This document shows positions 55,021 to 64,000 of a DNA stretch of 64,000 nucleotides, piece by piece (position 1 is the stretch's first letter; every line of letters begins with the position of its first letter). The notes beneath the pieces were generated by a model. The model worked only from the letters and a program-made list of their open reading frames with translations, made no database searches and was not told where the DNA came from. The position numbers and the translations under genes are program-made. The stretch is taken from NCBI GenBank assembly GCA_029339505.1, contig JAQISU010000114.1:2820001-2884000 (forward strand). The letters are read 5' to 3'. The stretch comes from Unio delphinus (taxonomy: Eukaryota > Mollusca > Bivalvia > Unionida > Unionidae).

Positions 55021-55523
55021 CCGTGACCGATCTTCAAAGAGATTTTGTCATTTTTTGATTGTGACCGATCCTCAAAGAGATTTTCATTTTTTTTAGCATT
55101 TTTTGATTGAAAACAACACAATCAGTGAATAAAAAATATTTCACACACACTGAATAAAAAATCGATGGGCCGTTAATGGATGGTTTTCTCGATATGATAT
55201 GTCAGATTGATCAGCGTAGAATGGCGAAAGTCACAGAATTAATTATTTTATTAGGAAATATGTGACTTTCGCCATCGATGATAGGGCTGTTAAAACAACA
55301 AAATAACGCTTCCATGATCGTGTTAAAAATCATCTGACATATCTGACATGTAACAAAGAGTGGCGAAAGTCACAGAATTAATTATTTTATTAGGAAATAT
55401 GTGACTTTCGCCATCACTGATAACGCCCTTAAAACGCTTCCATGATCGTGTTAAAAATCATCCGAAGTGTTGAATTAACTGAAAATTGTTTTACAATTGA
55501 AAAATTGTTTACGATTTCAAATA
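55021..55523. other. intergenic region with two hairpins, element II
   Basis: Non-coding gap before the basic repeat-containing protein gene. It holds repeated gaccgatc-caaagagattt words near 55024-55085 and a duplicated segment with hairpins (see 55222-55413). Confidence 0.6.
55222..55413. repeat. two identical hairpins with 14-bp arms
   Basis: tggcgaaagtcaca pairs perfectly with tgtgactttcgcca at 55222-55235/55261-55274 and again at 55361-55374/55400-55413. Both loops carry the same 25 bases. The flank cttccatgatcgtgttaaaa is also duplicated. Confidence 0.9.
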
Positions 55524-56510
55524 ATGGTCAATGAAGCATTAACGACCCGATTGGCTCGTGAACGACTAGATGCAATCAAGAAATTTATACCAATTCGCGA
55601 CTCTGTAAGAAATAAACTGCAACAACGACAGAGTTTACAAACGGATTTTGCTGTGGGATCTGAAGAATTGTTTAAACCAGTAACCACAGCAACGAAAGGG
55701 GTAGAGCGTGCTATACTGGGAGATGTTCCCGAGACGGGGAAATTTGTTATCGGTGAACTTGAAAAAATAGCAGCGAAAACTGAACAAACAAACCTGGAGT
55801 CTAAAACACCTAAATCAAAAGAAACAGTAGATGATTTACGCGTGATATTTAACGAGGCGGGGTTAGCAGCAATTATTGAGACTAAACTAGCAAAAATTCC
55901 TGCGCTTGTTGTTACGACTTATGAAAACAAGAAAAATTTGTTGAAACCAGAATATCATAAGTTTGTTAAGAATTTAGATCATTGGGCTGATATATTCTAC
56001 AAAATCAAAACTGAAAAAACAGGCAGAATTAGGAAGAAGGGTAACGCATCATACATTGGATATATCAATGAGGTGGATAAAGTGTATAATCAATACGAAG
56101 AGTTTAAACAACAACAAAAACCGCGAAAACCGCAAAGGCGACAGCAACCTGCAAAGAAAATATCTTTTTCACCTAAAAAACAACAACTACCACCCGATCG
56201 AGATGATGATGTTCTTGATTATTTACAAGAAACCGATTTAGAAGAACTGGATGAAGCAACTGGTTATAGCGGAAGTGGATTGCAAAACGCTAGCGTTGGA
56301 AACTCTTCGGGTTTCTGTCCTGGTAGTGTTCTCAGTGATATATCACGATTAGAAGTTCTTGTAGGAGGGTTTCGAGCTGGAAATAACTCACCTGAAATAA
56401 TTAATGAAGCATCTGATATCTGTAGACGATTATTTCAAGGTGGTATCATGGATATCAGCACATATCGAGATTTCATTGGCGAGTTAGTGGAGGATTATCA
56501 CAGTGATTAA
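55524..56510 (+). CDS. basic repeat-containing protein, structural block, element II
   Basis: 328 residues from the ATG at 55524 (MVNEALTTRLARERLDAIKK), as in element I. The N-terminal and C-terminal (VLVGGFRAGNNSPEIINEAS) parts are conserved. The middle is different: the Gln/Arg/Asp repeats of element I are reduced to one Lys/Gln/Arg-rich linker (KPQRRQQPAKK). Intact, function unknown, probable virion or scaffold protein. Confidence 0.6.
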   Translation: MVNEALTTRLARERLDAIKKFIPIRDSVRNKLQQRQSLQTDFAVGSEELFKPVTTATKGVERAILGDVPETGKFVIGELEKIAAKTEQTNLESKTPKSKETVDDLRVIFNEAGLAAIIETKLAKIPALVVTTYENKKNLLKPEYHKFVKNLDHWADIFYKIKTEKTGRIRKKGNASYIGYINEVDKVYNQYEEFKQQQKPRKPQRRQQPAKKISFSPKKQQLPPDRDDDVLDYLQETDLEELDEATGYSGSGLQNASVGNSSGFCPGSVLSDISRLEVLVGGFRAGNNSPEIINEASDICRRLFQGGIMDISTYRDFIGELVEDYHSD

Positions 56511-56591
56511 TCACCGGGACTGAATAAAAACGCTAGCGTTTCCAATTGACAAATTGTTTTACAATTGAAAAATTGTTTCTGATTTCAAATA

Positions 56592-57035
56592 ATGATCATA
56601 CACTACAATCATGATAAACCAATCCCCGTCTATGTAGTTAATTCAAGGTTTCCAGTTTATAGAGCATACTATGGCGATGGTTTAGGTAATACCATTGCTG
56701 GGTTATTTGCAAGAATGGCTCCAAAAGTGATGCCGTTAGCTAAACAATTGTCAATGAAAGAAATTGATGTTATTCGTGATAAGGGTATCAGTGCTGTTGG
56801 AGATCTTGCCGGGAAAGCGTTTTCAGCCGCGAAGAATAAAATAACCTCATTGGTGCGACGAAAAAAGAAACCGTTACCGTCTACCGCGGAAATGCCTGCA
56901 CGGGTTAGTAAAATAATAAATAACGCAGTAGACGAAATACTAGCGTCAATGGCTTTGCCATCGTTGATAACTCCCGACCAAAGCAATATTGCAAATATGA
57001 TAGCAGGAAGCGGCTTTAAAAAACTACGTCGATGA
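56592..57035 (+). CDS. pVI-like minor capsid protein, element II
   Basis: 147 residues, nearly the same as the element I protein (GDGLGNTIAGLFARMAPKVM, RRKKKPLPSTAEMP, AGSGFKKLRR), with a small insertion near the C-terminus. Intact. Confidence 0.6.
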   Translation: MIIHYNHDKPIPVYVVNSRFPVYRAYYGDGLGNTIAGLFARMAPKVMPLAKQLSMKEIDVIRDKGISAVGDLAGKAFSAAKNKITSLVRRKKKPLPSTAEMPARVSKIINNAVDEILASMALPSLITPDQSNIANMIAGSGFKKLRR

Positions 57036-57081
57036 AAATTGTTTACGATTTCACGATTTAGACTCTGATAAATAGAATAAA

Positions 57082-58479
57082 ATGTTCAAAAAGTCACATG
57101 ATCCAGCGTTTGATATAGACGCCCCAGTTGGCAAGGATGATTCTGTACGCGATTATCAATATTACGCCTATCATGCAATAGACCCAGATAGTCGATCAAG
57201 AATTGAACTTCAAGTTCATGATACCAGTAAATACTTTCTACCCGCTGAAGCGTTTATCGAAGTAGAAGGTGAACTTGTAACAGCTGCTGGAGCACCGTAT
57301 CCAGCTGGTACTCCAGTCGGTTTTGTCAATAATGGTATTATGGCGTTATTTGAGAGTGCAAGATACCTCATTGATGGAAAAGAAATCGAGTCGATAGATC
57401 GCGATGTTGATGTGGCTACAACAATAATCGGGTTAGCGAGATATTCTGATGATTATACAAGATCGGCGGGACCTTCCATGATGTTTGCAAAGGATGTTAA
57501 AAATACCGCTGGAGGAATTCAATTTATTATAAGACGACCACAGAATAATGCTGGTGCTGCTAATGTTGATGTCGAGAATATGATTATAAACAACGATCCT
57601 AACTTCAATCTAGGGGCTGCAACACGTATTTCAATGTTGCAAGGGGCTCGTAAATCATTTGTATGCGCGATTCCACTGCATCACATATTTGGATTCTGTA
57701 GAAACGTCCAAAAAGTTATCTACGGGGCGAAGCATACAGTAGCGCTTGTAAGAAAGGGTGATGATAATGACGCAATTTGGAGGATTCCATCAGACAATGC
57801 AAATCCAAATGCTGATGCCGGTAAAGTCAAATTAACAAAAATATCATTGTGGATGCCAGTGTTGACTCCATCAATCACCGCAGAAGGACGATTACTATCA
57901 TTTATGGATCAAGGAGGAAAGTCGTTGTTGAGTTGGTTATCAGTGGGTACAGATGTTAAACAATCAAATCTGAACGGGTTATTCACGTGGAATCTAGCAT
58001 CAAAACAAGGCGTTGCTGCTCCACGTCATATATTTGTAGCGCTACGGGATAACGCACGAGTTGGCGATCAACGTTTCAGTCATATGATATTTGATCCATT
58101 AGGTGTTAAAGACGTCTCACTGAGAATAAACGGCCAGCAGGAACCATCCGAAGATGTACAACTTGATTACGATCAAAATCATATTGCACGCGTGTATCAT
58201 AGATTGTTGTCGTTCATAGCACGTGATCAAAATGTTGATACTGGTTTGCAAATATCACAATTGGATTTTAAGAATCTATATCAGATCTATTACTTTTCGC
58301 TGTAACATCTTGATTTAACAAGACAGTCTGTCGTTGATATACACTTTAGAGCTAATGTAACCCCTGGTGGTATTGCTAATTATAGAGCGGTTGCTGTCAT
58401 TCCCAGCGACAAATCAATGCTACTTGAAGGTGTTGGAGGAAGAATGAGAGTGGTAGATGCGCCAGTGGAAAACATGTAA
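57082..58479 (+). pseudogene. major capsid protein with one nonsense codon, element II
   Basis: 465 codons matching the element I capsid protein end to end, with the same marks (FVNNGIMALFESARYLIDGK, HHIFGFCRNVQKVIYGAKH). A TAA at 58303-58305 replaces a Glu codon after YYFSL and removes the last 58 residues, including the final beta strands of the second jelly roll. The reading frame after the stop is otherwise kept, so the lesion is recent. Particles from this element alone are unlikely. Confidence 0.9.
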
Positions 58480-58517
58480 TTGAAATCCTCGATTTAGAAT
58501 TAATCTGTTATTGTATA

Positions 58518-59009
58518 ATGTCGTATAGTAATATCAATGTGTCGTTGACACCTGGTCAATTAAAAAAATTACAATCCAAATCAGCTAAGCAATGTGGAAC
58601 CACTATCACGCTAAAACCCAATCAAATGACTGGCGGGGCGAATAAATTATCGCTTACAACTCGTCAAGTAAAACATTTCAATGATGCACTTGTAGCAAAA
58701 AAGGGTGTTCAGATTACTATTTCTGCGGCTGCTATCAAAAACATGGAAAAGACTGGTGGTATATTGCCGCTGTTAGGGTTGATTCCAGGGTTGATTGCCG
58801 CAGCAGCCCCAGCGGTGGCTAAAGCGGCAGCGTTAGGGGCTGTTGGTACCGCGGCAGGAATGGCACTAAAGAAAGCAGCGGGTGGATCCGCTCGCGGTAG
58901 ATCCACGAGTGGATCCGGGTATAACAAAAAGGGAAAGGGTCTAAGACTACCAGGAACCCCGTATTTGTGGTACAGCGGAAAAGGTCTAAGACTAGGACCG
59001 GTTTATTAA
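58518..59009 (+). CDS. hydrophobic core-like virion protein, element II
   Basis: 163 residues. It has the same layout as the element I protein: MTGGANKLSLTTRQ, an Ala-rich hydrophobic helix and a Gly/Arg-rich tail with GLRLPGTPYLWY. The tail repeats number fewer than in element I. It overlaps the upstream open frame of the protease. Confidence 0.6.
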   Translation: MSYSNINVSLTPGQLKKLQSKSAKQCGTTITLKPNQMTGGANKLSLTTRQVKHFNDALVAKKGVQITISAAAIKNMEKTGGILPLLGLIPGLIAAAAPAVAKAAALGAVGTAAGMALKKAAGGSARGRSTSGSGYNKKGKGLRLPGTPYLWYSGKGLRLGPVY

Positions 59010-59038
59010 CTCTGGAACCTTCGGTTCAGGAATCTTCG

Positions 59039-59476
59039 ATGGTTCCTATGTCCAATTTTGATTTAATTGATGCTGCTAAAAAACTCGCCATAAAAAACTT
59101 CAGAGGTGTCTTTATGAAAGATCAATTACCGACACAACCCAACAGCGTTGAAACCGGTATCATTAATCTCGATAACAGCACCGGACCTGGTACTCACTGG
59201 GTTGCATACGCTATTGATCCACGTGGGATTGTCTATTTTGATTCATATGGATTAGCACCGCCGAAGGAATTCATGCGTTATATAAAATCTTTTCCAATGA
59301 AGACTTGGTATTCTACGCTACCAACACAACAAATGAATGATCCACCAATATGCGGCAGCAAAGTATTAAATATCCTTGACGCTATTTCTAACTCCTTGGG
59401 TAACCCAAGGGGAAAACCACCTCATGTTGTCGTAAATGAATACACCAGCAATCGCTGGAAATCGAAACGATTTTAG
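59039..59476 (+). CDS. adenain-like cysteine protease, element II
   Basis: 145 residues from MVPMSNFDLIDAAKK. Catalytic His in GTHWVAY, Asp in YFDSYG, Gln in LPTQQ and Cys in PPICGSKVL are all present. A short insertion (SLGNPRG) lies after the Cys. Intact. The frame is open upstream to 58967, overlapping the core-like gene. Confidence 0.88.
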   Translation: MVPMSNFDLIDAAKKLAIKNFRGVFMKDQLPTQPNSVETGIINLDNSTGPGTHWVAYAIDPRGIVYFDSYGLAPPKEFMRYIKSFPMKTWYSTLPTQQMNDPPICGSKVLNILDAISNSLGNPRGKPPHVVVNEYTSNRWKSKRF

Positions 59477-59500
59477 AGAGAGAGAGAGTTTTACAATAAT

Positions 59501-60870
59501 ATGATTGATATTTGGGGAAGACCTCTGAAACCTAAACCCGATGGCGTTGCAACCGGTGATTCTATCAAGGATATAAAAAAAAAATTAAAGATGAAATCGC
59601 TGAGACTTTGAACTTAACAGATGTTGATCCCAATGAAATAGTTGTATTTCAAGATCTCCAGGGTAAATTAAAAAGCAGTAATGTGTCGTTGATTGATATT
59701 TTGATACGACAACGAAACGCAATCGAAAATACTATCGCGTTATTTTCCGATCAGGGTAAATTGAAAACTAGTGATGTGTCGTTGAATGATATTTTGATAC
59801 GGCAGCGCAACGCAATCGAAAATACTATCGCGTTATTTTCCGATCAGGGTAAATTGAAAACTAGTGATGTGTCGTTGAATGATATTTTGATACGGCAGCG
59901 CAACGCTGCTGAAAACTCTACTGCGCTGTATTCCAACGATGGACAACTTAAACCAGGCGCACTTGTGTCTACGATCACCGACGCAATTGCCGCCCAAGAC
60001 AGCATGATTGCCTCCCAAGACAGCATGATTTCCACCCGCGGCCGTGAGCTGGATGATCATATACGAGGTTATAATAATTTTCGCAAAAATGTCGTACATA
60101 AATTTTTTGGAACCCCGCTTGTGGTTGGCATGACTCTCGCTGAAATTAACGAGTTTATTAGCAAGCATGCTCACAATATCCACGTCGCTAATAATTTCTT
60201 TGGTGTCCCGGCTACATCTACAATGACTCTCAAAGATATTAATATGTTTATGGTGAGACAAACAACACTTAATACCATCGTTGATAAATGTTTAGGGAGA
60301 ACACCTGCGTCTGAAACCACATCGTTGACAGGCATGACTCTCGCGGAAATTAAAATCACGTTTGACGAACAAAAACGCATCAGCGAAATGGCTAAAAATT
60401 TCTTTGAGGGCTCTGAAAGTTACAATATCACGACGACATATTCTCAACTCAGCGGGCATTATGGCATACAAAAAGATATGGAAATAGACCTCCTTTTGAT
60501 TTCATTTTTTAAACGCCGCAATGAAACGATGATGAAATATACCGAAATCAATAAAACCTATCTCGACGTTTACGACGATATTCTTAAACTAAAAGAAAAA
60601 TCTGAAAGGGTAAAGCATGGGACTTTTGATTGGGTAAAAGAATCTAATGCTAAATTGAAAGTCAATATCGAGAAGTGGCCTCATGGTATCTACAGGATGA
60701 CGTTAATCTCTAACAAGCAGTTTGATATCATCGTGAGCGGTAAAACCTACTTTGGTGGTACCGCGACAGTAATTATCAGGGGTGAAGAAGAATTTGAGAT
60801 TGTCGCGGTTGATAGTACGATTAGATCAAAACTATCCTGGTGCTTAGAATTCGTATGCGAAAGTAAATAA
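59501..60870 (+). CDS. fibre-like protein, entered by -1 frameshift, element II
   Basis: The ATG at 59501 opens a 37-codon ORF (MIDIWGRPLKPKPDG). The long -1 frame lacks an ATG near its start and is entered at A AAA AAA (59578-59584). The product is about 450 residues: three copies of the 30-residue repeat (SLNDILIRQRNAIENT type), then two or three looser repeats with MTLAEIN or MTLKDIN, a helical region, and a beta-type end (SWCLEFVCES). It is about 140 residues longer than the element I protein, and only the N-terminal repeats align. This fits fast change of a receptor-binding fibre, which is inference. Confidence 0.6.
59578..59584 (+). promoter_or_regulatory. candidate -1 frameshift site A AAA AAA, fibre, element II
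   Basis: In phase with the short ORF and part of a run of ten A. Same position as 36160-36166 in element I. Confidence 0.65.
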
Positions 60871-60949
60871 TAAAACCACTAGTGGTTTCAATTGAAAGGA
60901 AAATCCTTTAGATTTCACAATTGAAAACGCTAGCGGATTTAAAATAAAA

Positions 60950-61498
60950 ATGATTTCATCAACGCAATGTCGCTATTATCAGGTCAGAGAATTTCAAACT
61001 AGACTCAAAACCCTCGCCGAGGAGTATCAAATACAAATAAAAAAATACCGACGAAGAATCACCGCAATTGATATTACTATGTACTCGGTGTCAAGCGTTC
61101 TCACTGGTGCCGGAATAATACTTGCATCGGTTACAATGATTGCCCCGGTCGTAGTTCCAATTTGCATTTCTGCGGTGGCTACAATCGCGGGTAAATCAAC
61201 CGGGATAACAAAAAAGATATCATCATGCAGCCAGAGTAAACTGCAAGATTACTTAATTCAATTTCATATTGTATCAACCGCGTACTCGCAATTATCCTCG
61301 ATGATATCGTCGTCACTCGATAATACAATTATATCAGATAGTGAGTTCTCAGCGATGCTCAGTATTTTTGATTCCGCGATATCAAAATTAGAGCGACAAC
61401 AACAGTATAATAATAATGACAACACCGATGGAATTAGAAAACACAAACCCAGTACAAACAAGTATGATCTCAATAACCTCAACGATATCAGATTCTGA
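60950..61498 (+). CDS. membrane protein, element II
   Basis: 182 residues. It has a basic helical N-terminus and two hydrophobic stretches (VLTGAGIILASVTMIAPVV, CISAVATIAGKSTGI), as in element I. The C-terminal tail is changed by a 155-bp tandem duplication that begins near its end, so it no longer overlaps the penton-like gene. Confidence 0.6.
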   Translation: MISSTQCRYYQVREFQTRLKTLAEEYQIQIKKYRRRITAIDITMYSVSSVLTGAGIILASVTMIAPVVVPICISAVATIAGKSTGITKKISSCSQSKLQDYLIQFHIVSTAYSQLSSMISSSLDNTIISDSEFSAMLSIFDSAISKLERQQQYNNNDNTDGIRKHKPSTNKYDLNNLNDIRF

Positions 61499-61655
61499 GT
61501 TCTCAGTGATGGTCAGTATTTTTGATTCCGCGATGTCAAAATTAGAGCGACAACATGAGTATAGCAACGATGACAACACCGATAGAATTACTTCAACAAA
61601 TAGTAGAAAACACAAACCCAGTACAAACAAGTATGATATCAATAACATCAACGAA
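61342..61655. repeat. 155-bp tandem duplication at the membrane/penton gene border, element II
   Basis: gagttctcag at 61342 recurs at 61497 with the following 150 bases closely matched. As 155 is not a multiple of three, the second copy is read in other frames and separates the two genes that overlap in element I. Confidence 0.85.
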
Positions 61656-62937
61656 ACCCGAGTTTAGTGTAAATTTTCCTAGCCCAGTCCCCGTGAAGGA
61701 GATAGCGCTAGCAAAACTACGAGTGTATCACAGTTGGCCTAATATCAGATCAAAATCATTTGGTGGTCAACAACCGAATAATTCACTGGTGTTCGCGAAT
61801 AAGAATAAACCAGACGGGACTCCAGACTGGAACGTCGTTTCAATACCAACCGGATCATATCAAATTGAACAAATCAATAATGAATTCGCTCGTAGAATAA
61901 AATCGATTACTGGAAAAGAATCAAAAATCGCTATAACGGTTCATGAGCCGACGCTATCATCTGCCATTGAAATAAGCACAGAAGGATACGTCGTAGATAT
62001 CTATCAGAGTTCTATTAGAACCGTACTAGGATGGCCTGAATTACCACCCGGGGGAAAAACCGTTGATATACCCGAACCACAAAAAAATGATTATGTCACC
62101 GACAGAATAAAACCTGATAATCCATTAAAAAGTTATAAAGATCACCAATTCACTATAGATTTTTTTGATTTCGCATACCAACCTGCGGAGGTGGGGAGAA
62201 GAAGAGAGGGATATCATGTTGTTAGCGACAGTAGAATTAGTGAAAATTTCATAGCAATGACTAATGATATTTCGTTGTTGTTAATACCCCTTAAATCCGG
62301 CTCTCTCACCCGAGATGAATTTATCAGCGTCGTAGAAACATGCAATAAAATTATCGACGATATGGAAACATTTAATTTGCAAATTATTCAGGATATACTA
62401 GGTGACGATAATCCCATGTCGAGAACAAAGTTTGCAAAAAAAATTAATATCCCCGTCAATGATATTCCAACATTTAAACTACCAGGATATAGCGTACCAG
62501 AACTAAAAAAATTTCTCAGTGATGCCATCGATGTTGGTTTTAAAATAATTCATGATGAATGGGAAAAAACAGCATCATCGGAAATAAAAATCCTCAAACA
62601 TAATAATGACCCAGACGGTGGCGGCAGACATATCGCTCCGTTCAACGTGAATATTTCATCGGTGATTGCAATCAATTTAGTATGCGATGTTATAGAAGGA
62701 AGCTATCAAATTAATCTCGAACGATCAAATCAAGCTCAGCAAGGGTATATTCTTTATTCGTTTGCACCAACAGCTCCTCTAGGATGGTTAATTATTGAGT
62801 CTCCGGTTAATCCTGTCTATATGCGGTGTCATAATGATTCGCTAACGAGAATTAATTTCAAACTCACAGACCAGTCAAATAATTTGATTGATCTACAAGA
62901 TGAGGTGTTAGCGATTAGTCTGTTTGTGAAGTCTTAA
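61555..62937 (+). CDS. penton-like minor capsid protein, element II
   Basis: 460 residues, collinear with the element I protein. The N-terminal (EIALAKLRVYHSWPNI, PTGSYQIEQINNEF) and C-terminal (LVCDVIEGSYQINLERSNQA) domains are nearly identical. The middle (about 205-230) differs. Intact. Confidence 0.75.
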   Translation: MSIATMTTPIELLQQIVENTNPVQTSMISITSTKPEFSVNFPSPVPVKEIALAKLRVYHSWPNIRSKSFGGQQPNNSLVFANKNKPDGTPDWNVVSIPTGSYQIEQINNEFARRIKSITGKESKIAITVHEPTLSSAIEISTEGYVVDIYQSSIRTVLGWPELPPGGKTVDIPEPQKNDYVTDRIKPDNPLKSYKDHQFTIDFFDFAYQPAEVGRRREGYHVVSDSRISENFIAMTNDISLLLIPLKSGSLTRDEFISVVETCNKIIDDMETFNLQIIQDILGDDNPMSRTKFAKKINIPVNDIPTFKLPGYSVPELKKFLSDAIDVGFKIIHDEWEKTASSEIKILKHNNDPDGGGRHIAPFNVNISSVIAINLVCDVIEGSYQINLERSNQAQQGYILYSFAPTAPLGWLIIESPVNPVYMRCHNDSLTRINFKLTDQSNNLIDLQDEVLAISLFVKS

Positions 62938-62966
62938 AAGGATTTCCGTCCCCCAGACAAGGTCTG

Positions 62967-63276
62967 GGACACGATATCTTATCGGACTCGATCAAATATT
63001 CGGTTGAAATCATTTATTATTTTTTGTTAACCGGAACTGAAAGTTTCAGCAGCAGAGAGGGTGATGACCACATAGTTGCGAGCAAAATTGATTAAAAAAT
63101 CGTAAAATCTCCGTTTTTGCAAAAATGGAGATTTTTTTTTTTGGTTAAATGAGATTTTGTTGGAAGCCTTATTTTTTGCTTGAAAACGTGGTCTCTAAGC
63201 CATATTTTGCTCGAAAACGTGATCTGTAAGCCTTATTTTTGCTTGAAAACGTGGTCTGTTCACCCTCTCTGCTGCT
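62967..63276. repeat. element II right terminal inverted repeat
   Basis: Reverse complement of 31400-31707 with few differences. It includes a copy of the ATPase 3' end although the ATPase gene is at the other end of the element. The inner closing word is at about 63048-63064. Confidence 0.95.
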
Positions 63277-64000
63277 AAAAAGCATCGTCTCACAGACTCA
63301 TTTTTTTACCCCGTCAAATGATTATATCTTACTTAGCTGTTTTTGAAAAGAGGTGCTAATTGTCATTGGGCATTAGCTGAATAACTTTTAAATATTTTCA
63401 TTCCATTTAGTGATTCTTAAGATGTCTTTTGAAACCGTGTTTCTATCAAGTCTGATCACACATCAGCATCGTTATCAAATCTGAAATGACGTTAACCATT
63501 ACAATTTCATTCCGACTTTGTTACAATTTCTTCAGTGGTTCTTGAGAAGAAATTGTGCGTTGTTATGGGATGTGATTTGGATTTTTAACGTAGATTTAAA
63601 AACATTTCAGTCATATCGCTACGATGTCTGCATAATGGCAGTTTATTGTGATGTCTAGCCCTGTCGCACTATCCTGGCACCAGGCCGACCGATCCTACCA
63701 CTAACCTCTTAAAGCTTAACACCAAGTGAGGCAGCTGTTAGAACCATTTTTATAAGTCTTTAGTATGACTCCGCTGGACATGGAACCCACGACCTCTCGC
63801 ATCCCAGGCCGACGCTTTAAACACAAGACCATCGGAGCGGGTGAGAAAAAAATTGTCTAAGGGGTTTCCTTAGAAGTGGTGACCATATCGGATGGCAAAT
63901 CTATAAGTAAATAACTGACATGCTTTGACGTCCAATGCCACAACACAATTTCGTTTCTAAAAACAAAAACCACGTCACCCACAATACACAATCTTTGTAA
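63277..64000. other. host flank right of element II, SINE-like part
   Basis: No protein gene seen. Bases about 63660-63840 (ctatcctggcaccaggccga, ggaacccacgacctctcgca) look like a tRNA-related SINE with its acceptor-side half. Part of it is related in reverse to 28965-29030. Confidence 0.4.

Larger units (their letters stand above)
31400..63276. mobile_element. element II: Polinton-like element split by element I
   Basis: Both ends read AGCAGCAGAGAGGGTGA inward and sit in terminal inverted repeats of about 310 bp. Host flanks are caaaa (left) and aaaaa (right), a possible decayed 5-bp target duplication in low-complexity sequence. Own length is about 16.0 kb once element I (33190-49061) and one copy of TCAAC are removed. 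Order: ATPase (-), zinc ribbon/phospholipase (+), integrase (+, split), polymerase-helicase-HNH (-), Cys-rich protein, HNH endonuclease, then the structural block, all plus. Lesions are a nonsense codon in the capsid gene, one in the integrase, a 1-bp insertion in the polymerase and the element I insertion. Confidence 0.93.

Noticed and set aside
31400..63276. A single 32-kb element with two copies of each gene
   Set aside because: The inner termini, the TCAAC duplication and the in-frame split of the integrase show two nested 16-kb elements instead.

Overview
The window looks like nuclear DNA of an invertebrate animal, most likely a mollusc. It is AT-rich and gene-poor. It holds exons of a host gene with a P2X7-receptor C-terminal-type domain, a partly decayed tandem array of a type II membrane glycosyltransferase (GT32 type), gypsy and LINE relics, long CATA microsatellites, and three related Polinton/Maverick-like DNA elements. 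The species cannot be fixed from the sequence; the mollusc call rests on the mix of families.

Layout. 1-5.4 kb: host DNA with a three-exon P2X7-C-like gene on the minus strand. 5.45-19.1 kb: five broken copies of the GT32 gene with their 5' flanks and CATA microsatellites; copies 2-5 are fused to the same gypsy fragment, so the array grew by tandem duplication with a period of about 2.7-2.9 kb. 19.1-25.98 kb: element III, a decayed and left-truncated Polinton-like element. 26.5-27.6 kb: the only intact GT32 gene. 28.5-31.4 kb: host DNA with a LINE reverse-transcriptase relic. 31.4-63.28 kb: element II (about 16.0 kb of its own sequence), split by element I (15.87 kb, 33190-49061), which sits inside element II's integrase gene with a 5-bp target-site duplication. 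63.28-64 kb: host flank.

Elements I and II are collinear and encode a full virus-like set. The structural block has a double-jelly-roll major capsid protein, a penton-like protein, an adenovirus-type cysteine protease, a pVI-like protein, a hydrophobic core-like protein, a membrane protein, a fibre-like protein and a disordered basic protein. The mobility, packaging and replication block has an A32/FtsK-like packaging ATPase, a D,D,E integrase, a zinc-ribbon protein joined to a parvovirus-like phospholipase A2, and a large protein with a divergent B-family polymerase, an SF1 helicase and an HNH nuclease-like tail.

The most striking observation is that three genes in each element appear to need -1 ribosomal frameshifting. 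The phospholipase and fibre frames have no ATG before their domains. Each follows a short ATG-started ORF and is entered at an in-phase A-rich heptamer (A AAA AAC or A AAA AAA) kept in both elements. The HNH tail of the polymerase also lies in the -1 frame in both. Element I is nearly intact (one late nonsense codon in the integrase). Element II carries nonsense and frameshift lesions plus the element I insertion. Element III is a fossil, but it still shows remains of the HNH tail and phospholipase.
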